64,000 nucleotides of DNA from Streptomyces sp. SID8374 (lineage in GTDB: Bacteria > Actinomycetota > Actinomycetes > Streptomycetales > Streptomycetaceae): positions 1,054,001 to 1,118,000 of the forward strand of contig NZ_WWGH01000002.1 in NCBI RefSeq assembly GCF_009865135.1, in the 5' to 3' direction. The notes beneath the pieces were generated by a model. It did not search any database. It was not told the DNA's origin and was given only the letters and a program-made list of their open reading frames with translations. This document shows positions 35,855 through 44,369 of the stretch, one piece after another. The position numbers and the translations under genes were made by a program. Numbering within the stretch: the stretch's first letter is position 1; the number at the start of each line of letters is the position of its first letter.

Positions 35855-36805
35855 TCACCCATGCCTGTCACGAAGCGGAGGAAGCCCGCCGGGTCCCGGT
35901 GCCCGGCGGGTGATGACGCTGCACACCGAGGCCTGGTCGGAGGCGAGAGTGGCGGAGAAGCTGTCGCACATCTCGCGCAGCTCGGCGATGGGTCCCCGCA
36001 CACCCTCCGGGAACCGGGTGTCGATATTCGCCCGCACCTTGCCGAACCAGTGGATCACCTCACGGTTGCCCGGCAGGACCCTCATGTCCTCCAGCATCAT
36101 CCCGCTCCGCTCCAGCACCGAGAGGAAGTAGGCGGGCGACTTGCGGTGGCCGCAGGCCAGCCGGTCCACGGTGTCCGTCACCGGAGAGCGGTACCGGGAG
36201 ATGTCCGTCTTGTACAGGGTGTCGGAGATGACGAGGAGGCCGCCGGGACGCATCCGGGCGGCGACGGCCGCCACCGATGCTTCGAACACCTCGTCGGGGA
36301 AGTGGGTGTACACGCCGCGTACGACCACCAGGTCGTACAGTGCCTCCGGCTCCGGCAGAAGGCCGATGTCCTGACCGTCACACAGGTACAGCCGGATGCG
36401 GTCCGCGGCAGGGGAACCGGCCAGCTGTGCCGACGCGTACTCCAGCTGCCGACGGCTCACGTTGACCGAGTCCACCCGCCGGGCCCCGGGGAACCGTTCG
36501 GCGAGATACCCGGTGAGAAACCCCCAGCCGCTCCCCAGGTCCAGCACGCGCCGCACATCATGCTCCCGGTCCTTGCCGAGGCCGGCTATCTCCAACTGCT
36601 TCTCGAAGTGCCGCACTTCGGACGGGCCCACCGAACCCGGCCCGGGACCGGCCGCCAGCTCCGATGCGCCGAACAGGCCGAACTGGAAGAGGAGGTTGCC
36701 CGGTCCGAGTGCCGCCTCCCACATCCACGGCGGGTCCTCGTAGGTGCTCTCCACCTTCCTCCGGTAGGGGTTCGGACGCTCCGCAGCCACCTCGTGAATG
36801 TCCAC
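35855..36805 (-). CDS. SAM-dependent methyltransferase (possible prenyl-diphosphate C-methyltransferase)
   Basis: The 316-residue class I methyltransferase has the SAM motif VLDLGSGWGFLTGYLAE near residue 110, then SVNVSRRQLEYA and VVVRGVYTHFPDE. GTG start at 36805 with GGAGGG upstream. Adjacency to a P450 and a convergent terpene synthase resembles loci in which a prenyl diphosphate is methylated before cyclisation. Substrate assignment is inference; it could also methylate the finished terpenoid. Confidence 0.8.
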   Translation of the reverse strand: MDIHEVAAERPNPYRRKVESTYEDPPWMWEAALGPGNLLFQFGLFGASELAAGPGPGSVGPSEVRHFEKQLEIAGLGKDREHDVRRVLDLGSGWGFLTGYLAERFPGARRVDSVNVSRRQLEYASAQLAGSPAADRIRLYLCDGQDIGLLPEPEALYDLVVVRGVYTHFPDEVFEASVAAVAARMRPGGLLVISDTLYKTDISRYRSPVTDTVDRLACGHRKSPAYFLSVLERSGMMLEDMRVLPGNREVIHWFGKVRANIDTRFPEGVRGPIAELREMCDSFSATLASDQASVCSVITRRAPGPGGLPPLRDRHG

Positions 36806-37113
36806 GGCCCTCCCTCCGGGGTCCCGGCCGGGCCGCCCCGAAAGCCCGGCGGCCACCCCTCCAGCCCTACACCCGCCGGACGGGCGCGCAGGAGCGCATG
36901 CGCCCGGCGCGCAGAGGCACTTCTCCGGTGGGCGGACCGCCGTTCGTGCGCCCATGCCGGCCGGACCATGGTCGCGAGCCGCTCATTTCGTGCAGCACTC
37001 CGAGGCTTACGTGCGGTGCCGCGGCGTCAACTGTGTCAACTGCTTGACACAGTTCGCATCCTGAGAAATTGTGTCAGGTGGTTGATACGCCTTGTGTGGG
37101 AGAGGGGGTTGGC
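36806..37113. other. Divergent intergenic region between methyltransferase and YtrA-type operon
   Basis: No gene is seen in these 308 bases. The right half carries a 26-bp operator (37029-37054) and further TTGTGTCA half-sites near 37069. The left half is the methyltransferase promoter side, where I see no clear motif. Confidence 0.5.
37029..37054. promoter_or_regulatory. 26-bp palindromic operator of the YtrA-type GntR operon
   Basis: Perfect 11-bp arms AACTGTGTCAA and TTGACACAGTT flank CTGC. The right arm contains a TTGACA that could be the -35 hexamer. Another half-site, TTGTGTCA, follows at 37069. The position, 60 bp before the operon with a GntR gene, fits autorepression. Confidence 0.75.
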
Positions 37114-37872
37114 GTGCCTGCTGCTGCAAGAACGGGCGGCACGTGGCGGGTGGGGGTGGAGACTCCTGTTCGATGGGCCGGCGTGGCGGGAGGTCTTGCT
37201 GCCAACGCGCTGGTCACCTTCAGCTCTGAGCCTGATGTCGACCTGCTCTACGGGGTCCCCGTGTTCGGTCTGTGTGTCATGGCCGGCCTGTTCGCGGCAG
37301 ACACGATCGCGCGACGGGAGCCTCGTTGGCTGCGGGCTGCCGACGTGGTTCCGCGCCGGATCCGGGACTACGCGCCCCGATCTCTCACCACTGCATCGGC
37401 CGCGCAGGCGGTCGCCCTGCTGGTTCTGCTGATCGTCGCCGCCGCGACGGCCTCGGCGGACTCCGACGGGCGCCCGGGGCGTGCCTTGTCCGTCACATGT
37501 CCGGCGGGCACCTACCTGCTCTCACCCTGGCCCGGCCCTCACTACGCGGTGCCGGTCCTGGGCGGTCTCACGCTCGGCACCGCTGCCTGCGCACTGCTCC
37601 TGCGCCGGATCACCGCACGCTCCGGGGACGACGATCAACGCCGCATCAGTGCCCGGGCGGCTGTCGGAGCATGGGGAATCATGGTGAGCGCCCCGCTCTT
37701 CGCCGTCTCGGCGACGATGGGCCTCGGGGCGCTGAGCGTGCCTTGCGGGGGTGCGACGAACAGCCTGGCGATCTCGGGGCTGGCTCTCGGAGTCCTCATC
37801 TCCGCGATGACCGCGGGTCACTGCCTGTGTGTCCTGTTGCTGCCGCAGGCCTACGTCAAGATTCGGCCATGA
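37114..37872 (+). CDS. Six-helix membrane protein of a YtrA-type operon
   Basis: The 252-residue product has about six hydrophobic segments and no recognised catalytic motif. I chose GTG at 37114 since GAGAGGGGG is correctly spaced; an earlier in-frame TTG at 37069 would begin inside the operator region. The stop overlaps the ATG of the GntR gene. In YtrA systems the regulator is commonly coupled to membrane or ABC-transport proteins responding to cell-wall stress; no ATPase gene is present here. Confidence 0.75.
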   Translation: MPAAARTGGTWRVGVETPVRWAGVAGGLAANALVTFSSEPDVDLLYGVPVFGLCVMAGLFAADTIARREPRWLRAADVVPRRIRDYAPRSLTTASAAQAVALLVLLIVAAATASADSDGRPGRALSVTCPAGTYLLSPWPGPHYAVPVLGGLTLGTAACALLLRRITARSGDDDQRRISARAAVGAWGIMVSAPLFAVSATMGLGALSVPCGGATNSLAISGLALGVLISAMTAGHCLCVLLLPQAYVKIRP

Positions 37873-38258
37873 CGACCAACGGCATCCGTATCAGCGTGAA
37901 CCACGCGTCCCCTGTCCCTCCGTATGAGCAACTCCGCGCACAGCTCGCCGATCTCATCGCGGTCGGTCGGCTGGGTCAGGGAACCAGACTGCCGTCCGTA
38001 CGCCAGCTGGCCTCCGACCTCGGACTGGCCAACAACACCGTGGTGCGGGCCTACCGGGAACTCGAGACCGCAGGTCTCGTCAGGAGCCGCCGGGGCTCCG
38101 GTACTCAGGTCATCGCCCCGACGGCAACCACCGACATCAAGGCGAAGCTCGCGGAGCACGCAAGCAACTACGCGGCCGCCGCAAGACAGCTCAACGCCAC
38201 CGACGAGGAAACCCTCGCCGCAATCCGGCACGCCCTCGCGACTCTTGACACGTCGTGA
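37869..38258 (+). CDS. GntR-family regulator, YtrA subfamily
   Basis: The 129-residue protein has a winged helix (PPYEQLRAQLADLIAVG, LPSVRQLASDLGLANNTV, RELETAGLVRSRRGSG) and only a short helical tail, the hallmark of the YtrA group, which lacks a large effector domain. Translationally coupled to the membrane protein. Likely binds the palindrome at 37029-37054. Confidence 0.9.
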   Translation: MTTNGIRISVNHASPVPPYEQLRAQLADLIAVGRLGQGTRLPSVRQLASDLGLANNTVVRAYRELETAGLVRSRRGSGTQVIAPTATTDIKAKLAEHASNYAAAARQLNATDEETLAAIRHALATLDTS

Positions 38259-38357
38259 CCCGGACAGGCCACCGCAGGGTCCAAGCGGCGCGGTGGGCGG
38301 CACCTCCTGGGTGCGGGCCCTGCAACGCCTGGCGGCGAGCGAGAGATAGGGACTGTG

Positions 38358-39134
38358 ATGGAAATAAGGATATTAGGTTCAGTTGAGCTGCGAACGACTG
38401 GGAAAAGCATCGCGGCGATTCCAGAAAAGATCCGGCAGGTCCTGGCCGCCTTGGCTTGGCAGCCGAACCAGCCCGTCTCCGATGACGTCGTCATACGGAA
38501 TATTTGGGGTGACAGTCCTCCCCGGAATCCACGTGCTGCGCTGTGCACCTATGCTTCTCGGCTACGTCAGCTGTTTCGCGAAGATGAGGAGCAGGGCCGT
38601 TCTCCCCTGACAAGGCACAGTAGCGGCTACGCCCTGGAGGTCGATCCTCGCTGTATCGACCTCCACAGGTTCAGGCTTCTGGTCGGCCAGGCGCGCCAGG
38701 CTTCCCGCGCCCGCGACCATCGGTCGGCCTTAGAACTTTTCGACGAAGCGCTGTATTTATGGGGAGCTGTCCCGCTGGCGAACATCAGATCCTCTTGGGC
38801 GGAAACTGCTCGCGTGGGACTTGAGCATGAGCGGCTTGCGGCCCTGGTCGACCAGCTGCGCACCAGTTTACTGTTAGGGCGGCATCTGGAGGTAATTCCC
38901 CTCCTTCGTCACGTGGTCGCGCAGAACCCATTGGACGAGAACCTGACAGCAATGCTGATGGTCGCCCTGTGCCGAAGCGGGCGAAGCAGTGAGGCGCTGC
39001 AAGCTTTCGGGGTGATATACGAGCGCTTGGTTGAGGAGCTGGGAATTTATCCAGGCGTTCCGCTTCGGGACCTGCACTGCAAAATTTTGAGCGAAGATCA
39101 ATCGATCATGCAGATCGCTTGGTTCATGGCGTGA
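38358..39134 (+). CDS. SARP-type transcriptional activator (OmpR-like DNA-binding plus BTAD), TTA-rich
   Basis: The 258-residue regulator has an N-terminal winged helix (ILGSVELRTTGK, ALCTYASRLRQLF) and a bacterial transcriptional activation domain (DLHRFRLLVGQAR, RLVEELGIYPGVPLRDLH). It lacks the ATPase domain of AfsR, so it is a small SARP. Its codon use is strikingly AT-leaning. I count five in-frame TTA leucine codons (including codon 6 and two within four codons near 38868), against none noticed in its neighbours. Translation should depend on the bldA tRNA, which delays it to late growth. Likely recent transfer. Its target genes are not evident. Confidence 0.88.
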   Translation: MEIRILGSVELRTTGKSIAAIPEKIRQVLAALAWQPNQPVSDDVVIRNIWGDSPPRNPRAALCTYASRLRQLFREDEEQGRSPLTRHSSGYALEVDPRCIDLHRFRLLVGQARQASRARDHRSALELFDEALYLWGAVPLANIRSSWAETARVGLEHERLAALVDQLRTSLLLGRHLEVIPLLRHVVAQNPLDENLTAMLMVALCRSGRSSEALQAFGVIYERLVEELGIYPGVPLRDLHCKILSEDQSIMQIAWFMA

Positions 39135-39184
39135 CCGGAGAGTTCACCCTGGATCATCGGTGATATCACTGCTCGGAGTTCATG

Positions 39185-39194
39185 ACAGATCTGT
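39185..39194. promoter_or_regulatory. Palindrome upstream of the SH3-like protein
   Basis: ACAGATCTGT is a perfect 10-bp palindrome about 120 bp before the start codon of the secreted protein, in an AT-richer promoter stretch. Confidence 0.3.
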
Positions 39195-39313
39195 GAAATA
39201 TACCCGTGGGAGGCTCTACGAGTGGACGGAACACGGCGCGATGCCCGCCTGACGCCATTCACAGGAAGGGCCGATATGCGAAATACGCTACGGCACGTAC
39301 AGGAAGGTGAACC

Positions 39314-39691
39314 ATGAGTCCTGCACGGAGATTCGGAACCATCGTCGCTGTTACCGCCCTGCTCGTCGGCGGTGCCGGCACCATCGGTGCCGGCACGGCG
39401 TCTGCGGGCAGCGCGGCCCCAGCGGCCAGCCCCTGTGATGCCCGCGCGTTCCAGAACAACTCAAGCGCCTGGGGCTACCTCAACGGCTCTTACAACCTCA
39501 AGACCCGCCCGGCAACGGAATGCTCCAACGTCAAGAAGCTCAGCACCGGCACGAAGTTCTACGTCTGGTGCGTCGTCACCAACTACTACGGCAACGTGTG
39601 GGCCTACGGCCGCGTCGCCGGAACGGAGACCAAGGGGTGGATGTCCGGCGACAACATCTCCTACGAGGGCGGGTCCATCAACTACTGCTGA
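39314..39691 (+). CDS. Small secreted SH3b-like protein
   Basis: The 125-residue product has a signal peptide cut near residue 31-35 (GTASAGSAA) and a compact domain with four cysteines and aromatic-rich strands (FYVWCVVTNYYGNVWAYGRV, then GWMSGDNIS), which reads as a bacterial SH3-type fold. Secreted, possibly wall-binding. A GAAGG stands before the ATG. No operon partner. Confidence 0.75.
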   Translation: MSPARRFGTIVAVTALLVGGAGTIGAGTASAGSAAPAASPCDARAFQNNSSAWGYLNGSYNLKTRPATECSNVKKLSTGTKFYVWCVVTNYYGNVWAYGRVAGTETKGWMSGDNISYEGGSINYC

Positions 39692-40448
39692 ACCAGGGCC
39701 AAGCACGTCAGAACCGCCTGACCGGCTGACGCCGGAAACATGAAGCCTCGTGCCGCGTCGAGGGCGCACTCCCCACCCGCCCCCTGTCTCGTGGGGCTCG
39801 CACGCGGTCGGACGAGGCGAAGCTCAGGTGACGGTCGGAAGCCGGGGCGGGGGTGAACACCAGCCCGCGGTTGGGGCAACTCGTCGCTCCCACCGGCTTC
39901 CCCCTCTTCGGCCGGTCCGCTTTCGGTCCGGTCCCGCTGCGCACGATGTTCGCGGCGGCGGGACCGGGGCGGTCACTCCGGGCCACGTTAAGGGCCACCG
40001 CCCATGGTGACGATCAAGAGTTTTCAGCCCGCACAGCGCATTCTTCGATCCCCCACCGCTGCGAAGCCCACCGGCCACATGCGCTCCAGGATTTCCGAGC
40101 ACACTGCCGTCACCTTCCCCGCTGCGGGCACTTTCGCAAGCTTCTTTGTTTTGCACAGGTGGGTCTGCCTGCGGCATGGAGCACGAGCCGACGGAGACCG
40201 GAGCATCAAGTCGCCGATCACCTGGCCGCATCGCAGTCCTGGGCGGGAAAAGGACGCTCGTCGCCCTCCAGTGGATTCCGGGCAGTCGCATCACGGTTCG
40301 CCGTTGCGCAAGGTAGCCGCTGGACAGCTTCGGTCTGTCCGGAACAGAGTCCTGCCTCAGATGGGAATTCTCTTGTCATGCCAGTGTGTCGCCGCATCAG
40401 CTGACTCGGCCTGATGCGTAACAAACTGCACCCATCAAGGAGAGACTT
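39692..40448. other. 757-base gap without a convincing gene
   Basis: Several overlapping open frames exist but none has a recognisable protein, good start context or typical codon bias. The right end is the promoter and leader of the peptidoglycan-binding protein. A weak inverted repeat GGACAG-N7-CTGTCC lies at 40322-40340. Confidence 0.5.
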
Positions 40449-40871
40449 ATGAGCATGTGGTCCTCGACGCGGTTCCGTAGCGCGTTCACCGGAGCGGCTG
40501 TCTGCTCCGCCCTCGCCCTGGGGACCGTGCTGGCCGGCCCCGGCACGGCAGTGGCCTCGACGGAGACGGAGCGGAATTCGACGGCCGCTTCGGCGCAGGC
40601 CGCGTGTTCCGTCTACTGGAAGGTGGGCGTGGACTACGCGGGACTGACCGCGGGCTACAGCTGGGCGTGGAACGTCGTGATCAGGCAGGGAGACAGCGGT
40701 GACCGGGTCCGGGAGATCCAGTGCCTCGCCATCTACCACGGCTACAGCCTGACGGTCGACGGGCAGTTCGGCCCTGCGACCAAGAACGCGGTCACGGCGT
40801 TCCAGCGCGCCCGGGGAATCGGGGCCGACGGCATCGTCGGACCATCCACATGGCGCCAGCTGCGCAAGTAG
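40449..40871 (+). CDS. Secreted peptidoglycan-binding-domain protein
   Basis: The 140-residue product has a signal peptide (to about residue 37, VLAGPGTAVAS) and a C-terminal PG_binding_1 domain (about 75-140), with RQGDSGDRVREIQC, VDGQFGPATKNAVTAFQ and DGIVGPSTW. There is no catalytic domain, so it probably binds the wall or acts with a separate hydrolase. AAGGAGAG precedes the ATG. It ends in a strong terminator. Confidence 0.88.
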   Translation: MSMWSSTRFRSAFTGAAVCSALALGTVLAGPGTAVASTETERNSTAASAQAACSVYWKVGVDYAGLTAGYSWAWNVVIRQGDSGDRVREIQCLAIYHGYSLTVDGQFGPATKNAVTAFQRARGIGADGIVGPSTWRQLRK

Positions 40872-40880
40872 TGGCCCCGG

Positions 40881-40923
40881 CCCACAACCCCCGGTCCGCC
40901 ACCATGGGGCCGGGGGTTGTGGG
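40881..40923. terminator. Terminator after the peptidoglycan-binding protein
   Basis: Perfect 14-bp arms CCCACAACCCCCGG (40881-40894) and CCGGGGGTTGTGGG (40910-40923) with a 15-base loop, ten bases past the stop codon. Confidence 0.85.
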
Positions 40924-40981
40924 TTCGCGGAACGCCCGGCACGGACCGAACGCCACCCCGGCCGCTGCGGCGCGCTGGGCG

Positions 40982-41320
40982 TCAGCGGCTTCGGGTTTCC
41001 GCAGCCGCATCCGCATCTTCGGTTGCCCTTGGAGCAGGTGCGGTGTGGGGGTTCGGCAGTTCAGGGGGCGCCGGTTTGTGCCCGGCCTGAATGCCGTCCG
41101 TTCGTGCTGATCGTCCTTGTGCCATTTCGACGAACCACCAGGTGCCTGCGAATATGCATGCCCACAGCAGAGCGTTCGTCACAGCCGTCGGCCACGGGGT
41201 CTCCCCGTGCCACCGCTCCATGGTCGTCATCAGGGCCCAGGCAACCAGGAGCGCACATGCCACCCTGGTCCGCCGATGCTTGAACATGTGCGTCCAGGTA
41301 CCCAGGCCCATGTCGATCAT
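40982..41320 (-). CDS. Hypothetical small two-helix membrane protein
   Basis: The 112-residue frame has two hydrophobic stretches (about 19-35 and 46-63, with LLWACIFAGTWWFVEM) and a Pro/Ala/Glu-rich cytosolic tail. No family is recognised and the ribosome site is poor. The membrane-protein pattern and lack of a better overlapping frame argue for a real gene. Confidence 0.45.
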   Translation of the reverse strand: MIDMGLGTWTHMFKHRRTRVACALLVAWALMTTMERWHGETPWPTAVTNALLWACIFAGTWWFVEMAQGRSARTDGIQAGHKPAPPELPNPHTAPAPRATEDADAAAETRSR

Positions 41321-41426
41321 GCCGGGGAACCGGATCGGGAGTTGTGGCCGCTGACCGCGCGGCGCCGCCGAGGCGACAAGAACGGCGCCCCTGATCAGCC
41401 GATTGCCGGCACGCTTCCGCCTCGGA

Positions 41427-41972
41427 TCATTTCCAGCCGGCCAGGAGGCGCGGCGTTGCCCGTACGAGGGCGGCCGTGGTCAGCCCGATGGCGGCGCCGG
41501 CGGCGACATCGGAGGGGTAGTGCGCGCCGCTGTGGACCCGCTCGATCGCGACCAGCACCGCAGGTACGGCGCAGGCGGCACCGGCCCAGGGCCAGGAGAG
41601 CGCGACGGCGGCGGTGAAGCCGACGGCGGCGGCGGTGTGGCCGGAGGGGAAGGAGGGGCTGTCGGGCCGGTCTTCGACATCGTCGTGCGGTATCCACTCC
41701 TTCGGCGGCCGGTGCCGCTCCACGAGCTGCTTCACGACGCCGTTCGACAGAAGTTCTGCCGCTGCCATGCTCATGATCCCGGCGGCTGCGGCCTTGCGGC
41801 CACGCCGGCCGCCCCCGGCCGCCATGGCGACGGCGGCGACCCACCACAGTTTCGTGTGCTCGGCTGCTTTCTCGGCAGGTGGCAGGCACTGGCGGGCCCA
41901 GTCGGAGTCCCAGGCAGCCATTCGCCTGGTCAGACGTCGATCGCCGTCGCGTAGCACCGCCAGGATTTCCAT
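41427..41972 (-). CDS. PAP2-family phosphatase
   Basis: The 181-residue membrane phosphatase carries the three PAP2 motifs: KQLVERHRP, PSFPSGHT and RVHSGAHYPSDV. Several hydrophobic helices surround them. It would dephosphorylate a lipid pyrophosphate or phosphatidate at the membrane. The ATG at 41972 has AAGGGA upstream; longer in-frame starts lack such a site. Confidence 0.88.
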   Translation of the reverse strand: MEILAVLRDGDRRLTRRMAAWDSDWARQCLPPAEKAAEHTKLWWVAAVAMAAGGGRRGRKAAAAGIMSMAAAELLSNGVVKQLVERHRPPKEWIPHDDVEDRPDSPSFPSGHTAAAVGFTAAVALSWPWAGAACAVPAVLVAIERVHSGAHYPSDVAAGAAIGLTTAALVRATPRLLAGWK

Positions 41973-42260
41973 ACCGTGTCCCTTGCCCGCCCGCGGCACT
42001 TCGACACAGCGATCACTCCAGGCGGCAGCGGTCCTCAGCACTCCACCTGCGGATGTCGCGGTGCTCGGCATGGGCCTCCTCGTCCTCCGGCGCGAGTGTG
42101 TGCGCTCCGCCACTCAGCGCCGGCCGGCCCGGGCGGGGGCAGCGGCGCGCTCGCGGCGGCGCATCGGTCCTTCGGCGCGTGGAGCGGGCCGTGACCTGTG
42201 GGCCAGTCACGTGCGGGCGGTCTTTTCTCATCCGGCCCGAAGCCCCGGAGAGGTCCCGGA

Positions 42261-42321
42261 GATGCCGCCGCACCCCTCCCTGACCCGCTGGGCGGCAGGT
42301 CGGACGGGGTGCGGCGGCATC
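42261..42321. terminator. Long hairpin after the HTH-MurA gene
   Basis: Perfect 16-bp arms GATGCCGCCGCACCCC (42261-42276) and its complement (42306-42321) lie just past the stop of the minus-strand MurA homologue. The loop of 29 bases is long. Probable terminator. Confidence 0.7.
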
Positions 42322-42327
42322 CTCGTA

Positions 42328-43857
42328 TCAGATGTCCCGGAAGATCTCGATCTGCGCCCCCACCGAGTTGAGCCGCTCCGCCAGCTCCTCGTAACCCCGG
42401 TTGATGACATAGACGTTGCGCAGTACGGAGGTGCCCTCGGCCGCCATCATCGCCAGCAGCACCACCACGGCGGGCCGCAGGGCGGGCGGGCACATCATCT
42501 CGGCGGCACGCCAGCGGGTGGGGCCCTCGACCAGGACGCGGTGCGGGTCGAGGAGTTGGAGGCGGCCGCCGAGGCGGTTGAGGTCGGTGAGGTAGATCGC
42601 GCGGTTGTCGTAGACCCAGTCGTGGATCAGGGTCTGGCCGTGTGCGGAGGCCGCGATCGCCGCGAAGAACGGCACGTTGTCGATGTTGAGGCCGGGGAAC
42701 GGCATCGGGTGGATCTTGTCGATCGGCGCCTCCAGCTTGGAGGGCCGCACGGTCAGGTCGACCAGCCGGGTGCGGGCGTTGTCGGCCGCGTATTCCGGGG
42801 TGCGGTCGCAGTCGACGCCCATCTCCTCCAGGACCGCGAGTTCGATCTCCAGGAACTCGATCGGCACCCGGCGGATGGTGAGTTCGGACTCGGTCACCAC
42901 CGCGGCGGCCAGCAGGCTCATCGCCTCGACCGGGTCCTCGGAGGGGGAGTAGTCCACGTCCACGTCGATCTGCGGGACCCCGTGCACGGTGAGCGTCGTC
43001 GTGCCGATGCCGTCGACCCGTACGCCCAGCGCCTCCAGGAAGAAGCAGAGGTCCTGGACCATGTAGTTGGAGGAGGCGTTGCGGATGACCGTCGTACCGT
43101 CGTGGCGGGCGGCGGCCAGCAGGGCGTTCTCGGTCACGGTGTCACCGCGCTCGGTCAGCACGATGGGGCGGCCGGGGGAGACCGAGCGGTCCACCTGGGC
43201 GTGGTACAGCCCCTCCGTCGCGGCGATCTCCAGGCCGAACCGGCGCAGCGCGATCATGTGCGGCTCGATCGTGCGGGTGCCCAGGTCGCAGCCGCCCGCG
43301 TACGGCAGGGTGAACTGCTCCATCCGGTGCAGCAGCGGACCCAGGAACATGATGATGGAGCGGGTGCGGCGCGCGGCGTCGGCGTCGATCGCCTCCATCT
43401 CCAGCTGCGCGGGCGGCACGATCTCCAGATCCACGCCGTCGTTGACCCAGCGGGTGCGCACCCCGATGGAGTTCAGCACCTCCAGGAGGCGGAAGACCTC
43501 CTCGATCCTGGCCACCCGGCGCAGGACCGTACGGCCCTTGTTGAGCAGCGAGGCGCACAGCAGCGCGACGCAGGCGTTCTTGCTGGTCTTGACGTCGATG
43601 GCGCCCGAGAGCCGACGGCCGCCGACGACCCGCAGATGCATGGGCCCGGAGTAACCGAGCGACACGATCTCGCTGTCGAGAGCTTCGCCGATGCGGGCGA
43701 TCATCTCAAGGCTGATGTTCTGGTTGCCGCGCTCGATGCGGTTGACGGCGCTCTGGCTGGTGCCGAGAGCCTCGGCCAACTGCGTCTGTGTCCAGCCCCG
43801 GTGCTGCCGGGCGTCACGGATGAGCTTGCCGATGCGTGCGAGGTAGTCGTCTGACAT
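42328..43857 (-). CDS. UDP-GlcNAc 1-carboxyvinyltransferase homologue with N-terminal XRE HTH
   Basis: The 509-residue protein fuses an XRE-type helix-turn-helix (residues 5-65: LIRDARQHRGWTQTQLAEAL, TSQSAVNRIERG) to a full MurA/EPSP-synthase fold (about 75-505). The MurA active-site cysteine appears retained in GGCDLGTRT, and the substrate Lys/Asn in KTSKNACVALL. MurA adds enolpyruvate to UDP-GlcNAc in peptidoglycan synthesis. The DNA-binding domain suggests an enzyme-regulator or a paralogue with regulatory duty. This gene next to aconitase matches my memory of SCO5998 in S. coelicolor. A palindrome upstream of its start suggests autoregulation. Confidence 0.88.
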   Translation of the reverse strand: MSDDYLARIGKLIRDARQHRGWTQTQLAEALGTSQSAVNRIERGNQNISLEMIARIGEALDSEIVSLGYSGPMHLRVVGGRRLSGAIDVKTSKNACVALLCASLLNKGRTVLRRVARIEEVFRLLEVLNSIGVRTRWVNDGVDLEIVPPAQLEMEAIDADAARRTRSIIMFLGPLLHRMEQFTLPYAGGCDLGTRTIEPHMIALRRFGLEIAATEGLYHAQVDRSVSPGRPIVLTERGDTVTENALLAAARHDGTTVIRNASSNYMVQDLCFFLEALGVRVDGIGTTTLTVHGVPQIDVDVDYSPSEDPVEAMSLLAAAVVTESELTIRRVPIEFLEIELAVLEEMGVDCDRTPEYAADNARTRLVDLTVRPSKLEAPIDKIHPMPFPGLNIDNVPFFAAIAASAHGQTLIHDWVYDNRAIYLTDLNRLGGRLQLLDPHRVLVEGPTRWRAAEMMCPPALRPAVVVLLAMMAAEGTSVLRNVYVINRGYEELAERLNSVGAQIEIFRDI

Positions 43858-43867
43858 AGCGGCAGGT

Positions 43868-43885
43868 TATCTCAGATATGAGATG
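43868..43885. promoter_or_regulatory. Palindrome upstream of the HTH-MurA gene
   Basis: ATCTCA-GATA-TGAGAT (43869-43884) is a perfect 6+4+6 inverted repeat 11 bp before the start codon at 43857. It is a natural candidate for the operator of the protein's own XRE domain. Confidence 0.6.
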
Positions 43886-44052
43886 AGGCCGATGTGGGGG
43901 TGCGCCGTTCGAGTGATGGGAGTGCAACCGTCCCCGGGAGGGCGGCGCACCGCGCTCCCTTCGCGAACGCGCGAACGTGCCCGCGCCGCCATCGTCCCCC
44001 GGGAGGGGCGACGGGGCGCGGGGCGCGCGGCCGTACGGGGAGGTGACCCGGT

Positions 44053-44250
44053 TCAGCCGCTGCGCTTACGGGTCGTCCGGCGCCAGCCGAACGGGCCCGG
44101 CAGGTCCATGGACGTGGTGCGCCGCCCGGTGCTGCTGACCGTGCGCCGCGGCCCGCGCCCGCCGCCGGTGGTGACCGACCAGGAGCGGCGGTTGATGTTC
44201 AGCCGTACGCCGGGCAGGATCCGGAAGCTCTTACGGAAGGTGATCGCCAT
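44053..44250 (-). CDS. DUF4236 small protein
   Basis: The 65-residue protein begins MAITFRKSFRILPGVRLNIN, the DUF4236 signature, with a basic Ser/Thr/Gly tail. AGGAGG precedes the ATG at 44250. The function of the family is unknown. Confidence 0.85.
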   Translation of the reverse strand: MAITFRKSFRILPGVRLNINRRSWSVTTGGGRGPRRTVSSTGRRTTSMDLPGPFGWRRTTRKRSG

Positions 44251-44369
44251 CTCGGCCTCCTTGTGTTCAGGACTTCCGGGTGTCCCGAAGCGGCCGGGGT
44301 ATTCCCGTGCCGGTACGGAACAGCGGCCGGCAACGCGACGCCGGGCCCCGGCCGGAGCCGTGGCGGACG

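Noticed and set aside
39824..40294. Minus-strand 156-codon frame in the gap before the peptidoglycan-binding protein
   Set aside because: No homology signal, poor start context and no conserved motif.
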